A stretch of 14,824 nt of DNA from Candidatus Methanovirga basalitermitum (GCA_031284445.1 JAISZW010000095.1:1-14824); one strand, 5' to 3'. Counted from the stretch's first letter, positions 6,931-14,461 are shown. The notes: generated from the sequence alone by a model not told the origin. Made by a program: numbers and translations.

Positions 6931-7496
6931 GAGGGTGTAAAAATGTGGAGTTATTTTTTGATTTTTTTTAAAAATCAAAATCATTTAAACCTTTTATTTT
7001 ACTAAAAAATCCTCCACATAAACCCTATACTCGAAAAATACAGTTAACACACTATAAGATAAAAAACAAATCAGATAAAATATTAAAACTTAAATATAAG
7101 AAAGAACAGATAGTTAAACGTGACAATAATTACCAAATAAAAAGATACCTTTCAAATTAAGATTTAAAGTCATGAAATGATTTTAAAATAACTTAATCAA
7201 CTGTTAAAAAAATTTGGTAAAAGACTATACTGTCTGTGGATAATAAAAGTTCTATCGAAAAAGATAATTGTTAACTTTGAAAGCCTTACAATTTTACTAC
7301 TTGATAATTTTATAACCTAAAACATTGAATCAGTAGACAACACTAATACTAAGGCTAAGAATATCAGAAACTAAAAGTAAATTGAGACAAATACCAAAAA
7401 TCGAAGATTTTCAGTAATTAATGGTTTATTAAAATATTAGCTCTGTTCATCGGATGAAGCAATATAAGAAAGAACTCCACAATTTTTTACAGACTC
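6931..7496. mobile_element. Two further ends of the same element family, possibly one decayed larger copy
   Basis: GAGGGTGTAAAAATGTGGAG starts at 6931 and matches the left end of the 98-bp element. The complementary end (AACTCCAC ... TTTTTTAC ... GACTC) closes at 7496 in inverted orientation. A poorer end also occurs near 7012-7032 (CTCCACAT ...). The flanking octamers (AAAATTTT and AGTAAAAT) do not match, so no target duplication supports a single unit. The interior has no reading frame. It may be two solo ends or a decayed longer element. Confidence 0.4.
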
Positions 7497-7520
7497 AGTA
7501 AAATATAAACTTTAAAAAAT

Positions 7521-7544
7521 AGTAGGTTAAATTAATAACCTACT
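7521..7544. repeat. Perfect hairpin with 9-base arms
   Basis: AGTAGGTTA and TAACCTACT flank a six-base centre. It lies far from any gene (about 480 bases from the nearest stop), so it is more likely part of mobile-element debris than a terminator. Confidence 0.35.
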
Positions 7545-7664
7545 GGAGTTTATGAAGATGTGTAAACTAACTAAAATGTTTAAGAAATAGTTATTTACGG
7601 ATGATTATTATTTAAACTTATAGTATATAAAGTTTCCTTAATTAGAAATTTGGGTTTGTTTATT

Positions 7665-8003
7665 GTGGATATTGCACAATCCAAATATTCAAATTTTAAC
7701 TAAAATGAATATTTTTCGTATTTGGAGGCTAAAAACTCTTTATAAATAAAAATAAATCATTATAATAAGTTAAATTAAATATAAAACTAATTATATTATT
7801 TTTACAATGAATAAAGAATTTAAATAAATAAAAATTTTTAAATGAGTATGAATGTTCTATTTTAATTTAAACTATTTTATTAGGACCATAAATAAATTTA
7901 AATATTTAATTTTTAAATTAATAAATTTATAATCCTTTATTAATTAAAATAATTGATTTAAATAAGAATCAGATCTTTTTTAAAATAATTGTGCAACAGC
8001 CTC
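7665..8003. mobile_element. Candidate 339-bp non-autonomous element abutting the aconitase-X stop codon
   Basis: GTGGATATTGCACAAT at 7665-7680 matches, in 13 of 16 positions, the reverse complement of ATTGTGCAACAGCCTC at 7988-8003. The pentamer TTATT flanks both sides (7660-7664 and 8004-8008), as expected for a 5-bp target duplication. The interior is almost pure A/T without an ORF. The right flank copy contains the TAA stop of the minus-strand aconitase-X gene, so insertion would have happened exactly at its 3' end. With only 16-base ends and an AT-rich pentamer the call is tentative. Confidence 0.4.
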
Positions 8004-9200
8004 TTATTGGAATTTTATAAGATTTTCAAAATTATCATAAACTACATTTAGACCACATATACTTGGTATGTAGTTGGCTGCTTTTGCAGAATTTACACCA
8101 ATATTTTTATATCCCATCTCTTCAATTGGAGCTACGACCATACAAGTATCCAAGATTACATGCCCACCACTACTTTTTATGGTTTTTGTATAACCCATTC
8201 TATCAGCAGATGCTTTGATGTTAATAGAGGTGCAAATCCATAATTGATTTTTAACTGTTTTTCCCTTAACAAACATTGCAAATTCTTTAATTTCTTCTAA
8301 AGAAGCATGAGGACATCCTAAACACACTAAATCAGCTTCTTTATCTGTAGTTGATAAATTCTCTTTTGTAGTTAAAATAGTCTCCTTAGTTATCTCTACT
8401 TTCTCAAGAGTTTTAAAATCGCTGACACTTTTAGCAAATTCGTATTCAGGAGTCTCATTTTCAATATGATACAATGCAACTGCACCAGATGAAGCTAAAG
8501 CAGCCCCTAAAGATTTCAATTCAGTACTTCCTGACCTATTTTTTAGTTTGAAGTAAGGAACCCCATCACCCACAACACTTCCAACTACATATCCTAATGT
8601 TCCATAATCTAAACCAGATATTTCAACATCTAAATCAAAAATAGCTGTTGCAATCCTATTTTCATTTTCATGATAACCATACATAGCTGTTTTCCCACAA
8701 ATAGCTGATGCTAAAGCTGCTGGACCACCTTCTCTGTTTGATTTACCACCAATTACAGAATTTAAATATGCTACTGCTGATGATTCAGACCATGAAACAT
8801 GATCTCCTAATCGAGGAACATTGCCGATTAAATAAGGAGTGCATGTGCATGTCTCACTTACTCCAAGCTTTCCATAAGCTTCTACAATTCTTTTTTGTTT
8901 TTTACTAAATTCCTTTGGAAAACCAAAATATTGCCAATTGTCCAAGTCTATACCAGCAGGATTTAAAGTTGAAGGAATATTTACAAGATCAATTCCCTCT
9001 TTAGATAGATCTTCTAAATATTCTAAGCCAGCTTCCCCGATAGTTTTATATGAAACTCCAGAAACCTGAGCAGAAGTGATATCCACAAGAGAAGACGCCT
9101 CATAAATATCTCCTAAAGCAACCAATATTTCCATGCTTTTAGCAACAGTAGTTCCATACTCTCCTTGATACATTCTTTCTTCTTCTTTATTGAGATACAT
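8004..9200 (-). CDS. Aconitase X catalytic (large) subunit, probable phosphomevalonate dehydratase
   Basis: The 398-residue protein matches the AcnX/DUF521 catalytic family. In archaea its characterised member is the large subunit of mevalonate 5-phosphate dehydratase, which makes trans-anhydromevalonate 5-phosphate in the modified mevalonate route to isoprenoids. Candidate Fe-S ligands are visible: the CTCTPYLIGNVP motif (C118, C120), CLGCPH (C296) and LDTC (C353). SWSESSAVAYLNSVIGG and NSAKAANYIP are further conserved blocks. The small subunit (DUF126) is not in the window. Start: a longer frame from GTG 9224 exists, but GGTG at 9207-9210 is six bases before ATG 9200, and the extra eight residues are unlike the family. 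The gene follows an MFS remnant and ends inside a possible transposon target duplication. A hydroxyproline dehydratase role is possible but less likely in a methanogen. Confidence 0.87.
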   Translation of the reverse strand: MYLNKEEERMYQGEYGTTVAKSMEILVALGDIYEASSLVDITSAQVSGVSYKTIGEAGLEYLEDLSKEGIDLVNIPSTLNPAGIDLDNWQYFGFPKEFSKKQKRIVEAYGKLGVSETCTCTPYLIGNVPRLGDHVSWSESSAVAYLNSVIGGKSNREGGPAALASAICGKTAMYGYHENENRIATAIFDLDVEISGLDYGTLGYVVGSVVGDGVPYFKLKNRSGSTELKSLGAALASSGAVALYHIENETPEYEFAKSVSDFKTLEKVEITKETILTTKENLSTTDKEADLVCLGCPHASLEEIKEFAMFVKGKTVKNQLWICTSINIKASADRMGYTKTIKSSGGHVILDTCMVVAPIEEMGYKNIGVNSAKAANYIPSICGLNVVYDNFENLIKFQ

Positions 9201-9206
9201 AGTAAA

Positions 9207-9210
9207 CACC
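9207..9210 (-). promoter_or_regulatory. Shine-Dalgarno deciding the aconitase-X start
   Basis: GGTG six bases before the ATG at 9200 supports that codon over the in-frame ATG at 9212, which would overlap the site, and over GTG at 9224. Confidence 0.5.
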
Positions 9211-9224
9211 ATTTTACTGCACAC

Positions 9225-9422
9225 TTAATATCTTAAATTTTTCATAAACAACATCACAATTATTGGTATTTTATATTTTTTTGAAATTAAGGGTAACAAC
9301 GGATCAACAAGTCCAAGTCCCATGAATGAAATTATGGAGGCAAAAAATATTGTATATGCTACTTTTTCTTGCTTAAATTTATTTTTAAAAGACTTTATGA
9401 ATTCATTTTTAGAATCTATCAT
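9225..9422 (-). pseudogene. N-terminal remnant of an MFS transporter
   Basis: The 65-residue frame opens with a charged N-terminus and then AYTIFFASIISFMGLGLVDPLLPLI, which is the first transmembrane helix and the following 'GLVDP(I/L)LP' signature of DHA-type major facilitator proteins (normally about 380-400 residues). After residue 46 the sequence changes to KKYKIPIIVMLFMKNLRY and stops. This looks like an N-terminus joined to unrelated or C-terminal sequence by a large internal deletion. The remaining eleven helices are absent nearby. GGAG lies nearly 20 bases from the ATG, too far for good initiation. It ends just upstream of the aconitase-X gene on the same strand. A genuine small membrane peptide is possible but less likely. 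Confidence 0.6.
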
Positions 9423-9560
9423 TGAAATAATTATTATACACTCCTTTAATCTTTATTGTAAAAAATTTTTTCATCGATTAGTTAACTTCTAAAATTTATT
9501 ATAATTTATTAAGAACCATATTTTTCTTGTTAGATAAAGAAATAGTAATAAATATGGGAT

Positions 9561-10094
9561 TCATTTTAACAAGATAAGTGAAAAGAAGTATAAAATCTTT
9601 TCACCATCTTCATTATATTCTAACATTTCATAACCATTATTTTTAGCTGTTTTAGTAACATCAATACCAGTAGATTCCATAGACGGACGAGCAATATCTC
9701 TGTTAATGCAACTTTTCAAATTACAAATTTCACAATGCTTACAGGACCCAGCACCAAAACCAATTGCCTTATAAAACCCCATATTAATAGCTATTTTTTC
9801 TAAATTAACAGCTATTTTAGAAGGATTTACAAGATCGAGATCTTTTTTGGTTTGGATTTGGCATATGATTAAAATAGCATCTTGATAACATTTTAAAAGT
9901 TCATTCATTTCGTCTGGGCTTGGAGAATAAGGTGGACAGTTTAAATTGGTATTATAATTCACACACAACCTACATTTAAATCTTACCCAAAAAGCTGTTT
10001 TGATACTTGACACTTTGATTAGTTTAGCATCAACAAGTTTTTCACCATCTTTAAAGTCTTTAATTTTATCAATCAACTTCAATATTTTATCCAA
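9561..10094 (-). CDS. DUF2284 cysteine-rich metal-binding protein
   Basis: The 177-residue protein fits DUF2284 (COG5423, predicted metal-binding). The N-terminal cluster is CRLCVNYNTNLNCPPYSPSP (C41, C44, C53). The C-terminal cluster is GSCKHCEICNLKSC (C118, C121, C124, C129) followed by the family signature ARPSMESTGIDV (135-146). The spacing suggests an Fe-S or zinc site, possibly ferredoxin-like. No enzymatic role is established for the family. The start is TTG at 10094, because GAGGT at 10102-10106 lies seven bases upstream and no ATG or GTG fits. It is divergent from inositol-1-phosphate synthase across a 282-bp spacer with a palindrome over a TATA-like box, so both genes may share control. 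No frameshift or truncation. Confidence 0.82.
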   Translation of the reverse strand: MDKILKLIDKIKDFKDGEKLVDAKLIKVSSIKTAFWVRFKCRLCVNYNTNLNCPPYSPSPDEMNELLKCYQDAILIICQIQTKKDLDLVNPSKIAVNLEKIAINMGFYKAIGFGAGSCKHCEICNLKSCINRDIARPSMESTGIDVTKTAKNNGYEMLEYNEDGEKILYFFSLILLK

Positions 10095-10101
10095 TTTAAA
10101 A

Positions 10102-10106
10102 ACCTC
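10102..10106 (-). promoter_or_regulatory. Shine-Dalgarno supporting the TTG start of the DUF2284 gene
   Basis: GAGGT on the minus strand is seven bases from the TTG at 10094, the standard spacing seen elsewhere in the window. Confidence 0.5.
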
Positions 10107-10191
10107 ATAATATATTTGTTGTATAAACTTAAATTAGTGTAAAATTTAATCTTGCTATAAGATAAATATAACATGATTAAAATTTAGTTAT

Positions 10192-10205
10192 AAATAGTAC
10201 TATTT
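10192..10205. promoter_or_regulatory. 14-bp perfect palindrome over a TATA-like box between divergent genes
   Basis: AAATAGTACTATTT is its own reverse complement and overlaps TTATAAATA (10188-10196), a good archaeal TATA box on either strand. It lies 98 bases from the DUF2284 start and about 172 bases from the inositol-1-phosphate synthase start. A repressor bound here would block the promoter, so it is a candidate operator for one or both genes. The binding protein is unknown. Confidence 0.35.
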
Positions 10206-10364
10206 TTAAAAGATTATTAATAATTGTTGATTATGATAAGTTTAATTAGAAAAATTATTAAATAATTAAATTAATATATTTTAATAAAATATGAATTGCT
10301 TTGTTTTTTTAATCACCAGAAAAATAATACAAAAATTTTTATAAAATCATCTTTTAATAGTATA

Positions 10365-10370
10365 GAGGTG
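10365..10370 (+). promoter_or_regulatory. Shine-Dalgarno fixing the TTG start of inositol-1-phosphate synthase
   Basis: GAGGTG is the strongest ribosome site in the window and sits six bases before TTG at 10377. The longer frame from 10296 lacks such a site and would add 27 residues unlike the family. Confidence 0.65.
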
Positions 10371-10376
10371 CCTTTT

Positions 10377-11471
10377 TTGAGTAAAATAAAAATAGCTATT
10401 GTAGGAATAGGAAACTGTGCAAGCTCATTAATACAAGGAATTAACTATTATAACAGTAAAGAAGAAGAAAATATTACAGGACTTATGCATTGGAAAATTG
10501 GAAAATATTTGCCATCTGATATTGAAGTAGTTCTAGCTTTTGATGTAGATAAAAGAAAAGTAAATAAAACAATTGATGAAGCAATCTTTGCAAAACCTAA
10601 CTGCACAACGATCTTTAAGAAAGAAATACCAAAAACAGATGTTAGAGTTTCGATGGGTCATGTTTTGGATGGTGTTGCTGATCATATGAAAGATTATGAT
10701 GAGAGTCATGGTTTTATTGTATCTAATGAAGAACCAGTTGATGTGGTTTCTGTTCTTAAAGAAAGTGGGACTGAAATTCTTATAAATTATCTTCCAGTTG
10801 GATCAGAAGAAGCAGCAAGATTCTATGCTAAAAAAGCTTTAGAAGCAGGAGTAGCTTTTATAAATTGTATGCCAGTTTTCATAGTGAGTGATAAAAGATG
10901 GAGCGAAAAGTTCAAAAAAAAAGGAATTCCAGTCATTGGAGATGATATTAAGGCACAGATAGGAGCTACCATAACACATAGAACATTAGCAAATTTATTT
11001 AGAGAAAGAGGTGTTAAATTAGATAGAACATATCAATTAAATACAGGAGGAAATACTGACTTTCTTAACATGCTTAATAGGGATCGTTTAAGCTCTAAAA
11101 AAAAGTCTAAAACAGAAGCTGTCCAAGCTGTAATTGGTGAAAGATTAGATCCTGAAAACATTCACATAGGTCCAACTGACTATGTTCCATGGCAGAAAGA
11201 TAATAAATTATGTTTTCTAAGAATGGAGGGACGTACCTTTGGTGATGTTCCAATGAATATTGAGTTAAGATTAAGTGTTGAAGACTCACCAAACTCAGCA
11301 GCATGTGTAATAGATGCTATAAGATGCTGTAAATTAGCTATTGATAGAGGAATAGGCGGTGAATTAACAGCTATTTCTTCTTATGTAATGAAACATCCAC
11401 TTCATCAATTCACAGATGAATTAGCAGCCAAAATGGTCAACGATTTCATTGAAGGTAAAATAGAAAGATAA
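10377..11471 (+). CDS. Inositol-3-phosphate synthase (myo-inositol-1-phosphate synthase)
   Basis: From TTG 10377 the protein has 364 residues, the usual size of the short archaeal/actinobacterial type. It isomerises glucose-6-phosphate to myo-inositol phosphate using NAD. Motifs seen, numbered from this start: the NAD-binding loop VGIGNCASS (9-17), the active-site block GDDIKAQIGATITHR (188-202), LNTGGNTDFLNML (221-233) and the SPNSA motif (304-308). In Methanobacteriales the product feeds archaetidyl-inositol phospholipids, so this is a head-group step of membrane lipid synthesis. The start is set by GAGGTG six bases upstream and by the family N-terminus (LSKIKIAIVG). It is divergent from DUF2284. 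A hairpin with a T run lies 28 bases after the stop. The coding sequence appears intact. Confidence 0.93.
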   Translation: MSKIKIAIVGIGNCASSLIQGINYYNSKEEENITGLMHWKIGKYLPSDIEVVLAFDVDKRKVNKTIDEAIFAKPNCTTIFKKEIPKTDVRVSMGHVLDGVADHMKDYDESHGFIVSNEEPVDVVSVLKESGTEILINYLPVGSEEAARFYAKKALEAGVAFINCMPVFIVSDKRWSEKFKKKGIPVIGDDIKAQIGATITHRTLANLFRERGVKLDRTYQLNTGGNTDFLNMLNRDRLSSKKKSKTEAVQAVIGERLDPENIHIGPTDYVPWQKDNKLCFLRMEGRTFGDVPMNIELRLSVEDSPNSAACVIDAIRCCKLAIDRGIGGELTAISSYVMKHPLHQFTDELAAKMVNDFIEGKIER

Positions 11472-11498
11472 TTAAAACAGTTAAGATAACTAACTATA

Positions 11499-11519
11499 TT
11501 TTTTCATTCCATGAAAAAA
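11499..11519 (+). terminator. Hairpin with T run after inositol-1-phosphate synthase
   Basis: TTTTTTCAT and ATGAAAAAA pair perfectly around a TCC loop, 28 bases after the stop codon. Archaeal termination depends mainly on the T run, which is present (11499-11504), so termination here is plausible. Confidence 0.4.
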
Positions 11520-11533
11520 ACCAAATGAATACC

Positions 11534-11682
11534 GAGCAGTAAAAGCATGGAGTTATCTGGAAAAATTTACTTTTATTTATAAATAGTAAAAAATCGGAGA
11601 TTTTTAAACTTATAAAATCAAAGATTTTATAAATAAATCATGAAAAATTTAGAAAAACTCCACAAAAATTTATACAATCCTC
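11534..11682. mobile_element. Second copy of the MITE-like element with an extra internal hairpin pair
   Basis: From 11548 the sequence repeats the 98-bp element at 6810-6907 almost base for base (GGAGTTAT-TGGAAAAATT, then CTTTTATTTATAAATA) and again at the right end (TTTAGAAAAACTCCAC and on). Between them about 50 extra bases form two hairpins, AAAAATC-gga-GATTTTT and TTATAAAATC-aaa-GATTTTATAA. The left end (GAGCAGTAAAAGCATGGAG) is more diverged than the right, and the flanking octamers TGAATACC and ATGGATAT do not match, so this is an older copy. Confidence 0.6.
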
Positions 11683-12034
11683 ATGGATATTATATTTATA
11701 TTAATAAAAATAAAAAGATATAATTAAGATGTACTAAAATGTCAAATTTGATAAAGAAAATGTTGTAAACTCATAAAAGAAATGGTTCGTTTAATTAAAC
11801 AATACCTTAACCTTTTAATATCTGGTTTATGTAAATGTCATCAACTTAAGCTATAACAGATATTTTTTTTGGTTTATAAAAAATCAATAATTATTATCGC
11901 AGATAATTTAGGAAAATCTATAATTTTCCGTTTATTGCAATTTTTAGAAAAAATTAATATTTATTTTATAAACGAATATATTCTTTTTCCATGATTTTAC
12001 TAATAAATGTATATCTTAATTTGCATGGTTAATA

Positions 12035-12073
12035 ACATGCTATTTATAAAAATACATGCTATTTTATAAAAAT
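12035..12073 (+). promoter_or_regulatory. Tandem duplication of a TATA-containing unit upstream of DUF4013
   Basis: ACATGCTATTTATAAAAAT (12035-12053) is followed directly by the same unit with one extra T (12054-12073). Each carries a TTTATAAA TATA-like core, 54 and 34 bases before the ATG. The gene may have two promoters, or the duplication may tune initiation. Confidence 0.5.
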
Positions 12074-12098
12074 TAACAATAAAAATAGGTGATTAATA

Positions 12099-12968
12099 AT
12101 GAATTTTAGCGAAATCTTCTCAGATAGTCTTAAGTACCCAACTAAAAATTATTTAAACTTAATTATTTTAGGTATCATTTTCTTTTTACCGACTATACCA
12201 ACTTTTGCTATTAAAGTAATACATGGTAATGTTTTAGATAGTATTAATGTTTTAGACATAATGAATGGTAATACAGATATTCTTAGTAATCTACCAATGC
12301 CAGTACTTATACTTGGAGTTATATCAATTGTCCTATCTATAGTTTTGTCCATTTTTGCTTATGGCTATCTTTTTAGTATAACGAAAAATACAGTACAAAA
12401 TAAAGAAGACTTTCCAGATTTTAAATTTCTTGATAATTTTGTAGATGGAATAAAACTTGCTATCATCAACTTCATTTATTTTGCCATCCCAGCTATAATT
12501 TTGTTGATTATAGGAATAGCTTGGACTGGTTTAGATACAAATACACTATCAAGCTATGCAAATGCACCAGATCAAATAGTAAATAATATGGGATTAGTAT
12601 CTCAAATTTTAATATTGGCTCTAATATCTGCTGTATTATATATAATATTATTGTTGTTGTTTACTGTTGCAATTGGACAATTTGCAGAAACTGAAAAATT
12701 TGGTGCTGCTTTCCAATTTAAAAAAATTTATGATAGAATCTCTTCAATTGGAATAATTAGATACATTTTATTAATGATTGTGTTGTGGATAATCCTCGGT
12801 GTAATATATTTTATAGAAGGAATTATTGAATTAGTTCCATATGCTGGCTATTTAATAGTAAGCATATTATTAACTCCTTATATTATGATATATCTTTTCA
12901 GAGCTATAGGTCTAATCTATAATGAAGATGAATCTGACCTAGAACCAGTATCATATGCGATTGAATAA
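12099..12968 (+). CDS. DUF4013 multi-pass membrane protein
   Basis: The 289-residue protein begins with the DUF4013 opening (FSEIFSDSLKYPTKN) and has about six hydrophobic helices, near residues 19-37, 68-92, 123-142, 168-192, 218-238 and 245-270. The amphipathic stretch FAETEKFGAAFQFKKIYDRI before the fifth helix and the terminal LTPYIMIYLFRAIGLIY helix are typical of the family, which is abundant in Methanobacteriales. The function is unknown, and no enzymatic or transport motif is seen. GGTGAT at 12088-12093, five bases before the ATG, is a strong ribosome site. It stands alone, with a duplicated TATA unit upstream and T runs just after the stop. Confidence 0.8.
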   Translation: MNFSEIFSDSLKYPTKNYLNLIILGIIFFLPTIPTFAIKVIHGNVLDSINVLDIMNGNTDILSNLPMPVLILGVISIVLSIVLSIFAYGYLFSITKNTVQNKEDFPDFKFLDNFVDGIKLAIINFIYFAIPAIILLIIGIAWTGLDTNTLSSYANAPDQIVNNMGLVSQILILALISAVLYIILLLLFTVAIGQFAETEKFGAAFQFKKIYDRISSIGIIRYILLMIVLWIILGVIYFIEGIIELVPYAGYLIVSILLTPYIMIYLFRAIGLIYNEDESDLEPVSYAIE

Positions 12969-12969
12969 T

Positions 12970-13172
12970 TATTCTTTTTTCTTTTTTTACATACTTTTTC
13001 TATTTCTCCATCTTTGATTATTTTTTCTGTTCTTTTAGCTATTTCAAAATCATTAACCTTCCTCAATGTCAATATTTCAGTATCTTATAGCTTCATCTGG
13101 TTTTATATGGAATGCTTTTAACAATGTGATTATAGCTCCTATTATTGGTATGAATAGATATGTTAAGAAGTG
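12970..13172 (-). pseudogene. Decayed minus-strand ORF of unknown family
   Basis: On the minus strand one frame gives FLTYLFIPIIGAIITLLKAF followed by HIKPDEAIR, then a one-base frameshift near 13080 leads into DTEILTLRKVNDFEIAKRTE and a lysine-rich tail ending near 12975. A hydrophobic helix followed by a charged helical tail looks like real protein. A possible further piece (MNVGIVYRICN) lies just upstream in another frame. I do not recognise the family. No intact start or correct stop is present, and the frame runs on into the DUF4013 3' end, so the gene appears dead. Confidence 0.35.
12975..12988 (+). terminator. T-run terminator after DUF4013
   Basis: Two T runs (six and seven T bases separated by one C) start seven bases after the TAA stop of the DUF4013 gene, matching the oligo-T signal that ends archaeal transcription. 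Confidence 0.45.
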
Positions 13173-13236
13173 TTGCAAATTCTATAAACTATGCCAACAT
13201 TCATGTGTAGTGTGTTAATGAAGATATCGTTGATAG

Positions 13237-13253
13237 TATGACAATTTGTCATA
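13237..13253. repeat. 17-bp palindrome TATGACAA-T-TTGTCATA
   Basis: Arms of eight bases flank a single T without mismatch, in non-coding DNA between two pseudogenes. A related half (TTGACAATTTGA) occurs at about 13303. It resembles a repressor operator left behind by a lost gene, but nothing here shows what binds it. Confidence 0.35.
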
Positions 13254-13372
13254 TAGAAAATATAATTATTTTGTTATATACTAAAATGGAAAATTTTTGT
13301 GATTGACAATTTGATTTAGAATCTATTATCCGTAGTTCGTAAGTATTAATTGTGTGGTGTATACTATTATTT

Positions 13373-14461
13373 ATGAAACTAAAAAAACACCACATAAAAT
13401 ACTATTGAGCGATGATGTATTAAGTCTTTCGGTTAATGTGATTAGTGATATGTTGAGGTTTCAATCGGCCCCCTAATGCTGTGTATGGTGAGAAAACGAT
13501 TGTTTATCATCTTATTAATGCTGCTACTTCTCGAACTATTGTTAGTAATCTTTGTGATGCTCCTTGAAAGAACTATTAGATATAGACTTGGTGATATTGA
13601 TTTAGATGAAATTACTGAGTTTAAAATGAATTGCAGATTCATGCAATTAAAATCGTGCCTATGAAACGAACTAAGATGGCTATTGATTATGTCAATATTC
13701 CAGATTATGGTGAAAGAAAACTATGGTGACACAATTAAAACCCAACCTAAGCAAGGAAATAGTCGATTTTATGCTTATGCTTCCATATACCTAATATTAA
13801 GAAATAAAAGATTACACATTAGCTGTGAAATTATATTCGAAGGAGAAACTTTAAAAGATACAGTAGATTTCTTAATAAAAGAAATCTAAGCTAATAGATT
13901 TAAAATTAAAATACTTTTCCTTGATAGAGAGTTTTACACTATAGATGTGATAGATTACCTTCAAAATGGAGGAACATCTTTTATCATTCCTTGTGTGAAA
14001 AAAAGATCCCGTGAAGGAATATGAAACCTATTAACTGGAAAAAAGTTATTCTACAGAGTATACTATGCGTTTAAAGGGATAATGAAGCTACATTTCAAGT
14101 TAATATAGTTGTTAAATACTTTAAAGGAAAATACAATCGAAATGGAATAGAACACTTTGCATATGCAGTACATAATGTGGATATCCCTTTAAAAAACACA
14201 TTTAAGGAGTATAGAAAACGTCTGCAATAGAATCCAGTTACAGACTAAAGACAAGTACGAACACACACCAGCACAAAAAAACCAGAACTAAGACTTTTAT
14301 ACATAGGATTAAGTCTCCTACTAGTTAATATTTGGATCTACATCCAGCAGACCACGACAAGCGGTCGGTGAAAAATAATTTGGACATTCAAAGCCATGCT
14401 AAAGCAAATCAATCGATCAACCGAAGAAAAGTTAGGATTCAGCAACAAAATAACAATCTAA
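13373..14461 (+). pseudogene. Decayed DDE transposase (ISH3/IS4-like) with multiple frameshifts
   Basis: Joined frames give about 360 residues of a DDE transposase. The first catalytic D lies in MAIDYVNIPDYG (about 13677), followed by IKTQPKQGNSRFYAYASIYL. The second D is in ILFLDREFYTIDVIDYL (about 13911). The glutamate is in AIESSYRLK (about 14226), readable only in a shifted frame. The end reads EEKLGFSNKITI with TAA at 14459-14461. At least seven disruptions are visible: TGA at 13406, a C-run frameshift at 13469-13473, TGA near 13565, a shift near 13625, TGA after KLW near 13728, TAA near 13887, and shifts or stops near 14020, 14080 and 14220. The order and motifs resemble ISH3-type archaeal transposases; the exact IS family is uncertain. 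It can no longer move itself. Confidence 0.75.

Larger units (their letters stand above)
6660..8003. other. 1.3-kb gene-free region carrying small inverted-repeat elements
   Basis: No credible ORF or RNA gene is present on either strand. The region holds a complete MITE-like element (6810-6907), two more ends of the same family (6931 and 7496), a 9-bp-stem hairpin (7521-7544), several AAAATC-nnn-GATTTT hairpins and a second candidate element (7665-8003). The whole reads as repeated insertion of short non-autonomous elements between the DASS and aconitase-X genes. Confidence 0.6.
11472..12098. other. 627-bp gene-free spacer
   Basis: The spacer holds a terminator-like hairpin (11499-11519), a MITE-like element (11534-11682), a small hairpin with arms GGAAAAT/ATTTTCC near 11911-11929, and the duplicated TATA unit before the DUF4013 gene. 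No ORF or RNA gene is recognisable in the rest. Confidence 0.55.

Noticed and set aside
6810..7500. CRISPR array
   Set aside because: Repeats are inverted, few and irregularly spaced, with no uniform spacers.
6660..8003. Replication origin next to the Oap/Arv genes
   Set aside because: The genes are called origin-associated in haloarchaea, but I see no orc1/cdc6 gene and no clear origin recognition boxes; the repeats here look like mobile elements.
9201..9224. Aconitase-X start at GTG 9224 or ATG 9212
   Set aside because: The only good ribosome site (GGTG, 9207-9210) lies downstream of both and serves ATG 9200.
10296..10376. N-terminal extension of inositol-phosphate synthase from a TTG at 10296
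   Set aside because: It has no ribosome site and adds residues unlike the family, while GAGGTG sits six bases before TTG 10377.
13476..13889. Small plus-strand ORFs of 60-70 codons
   Set aside because: They are pieces of the frameshifted transposase or out-of-frame readings of it, not separate genes.
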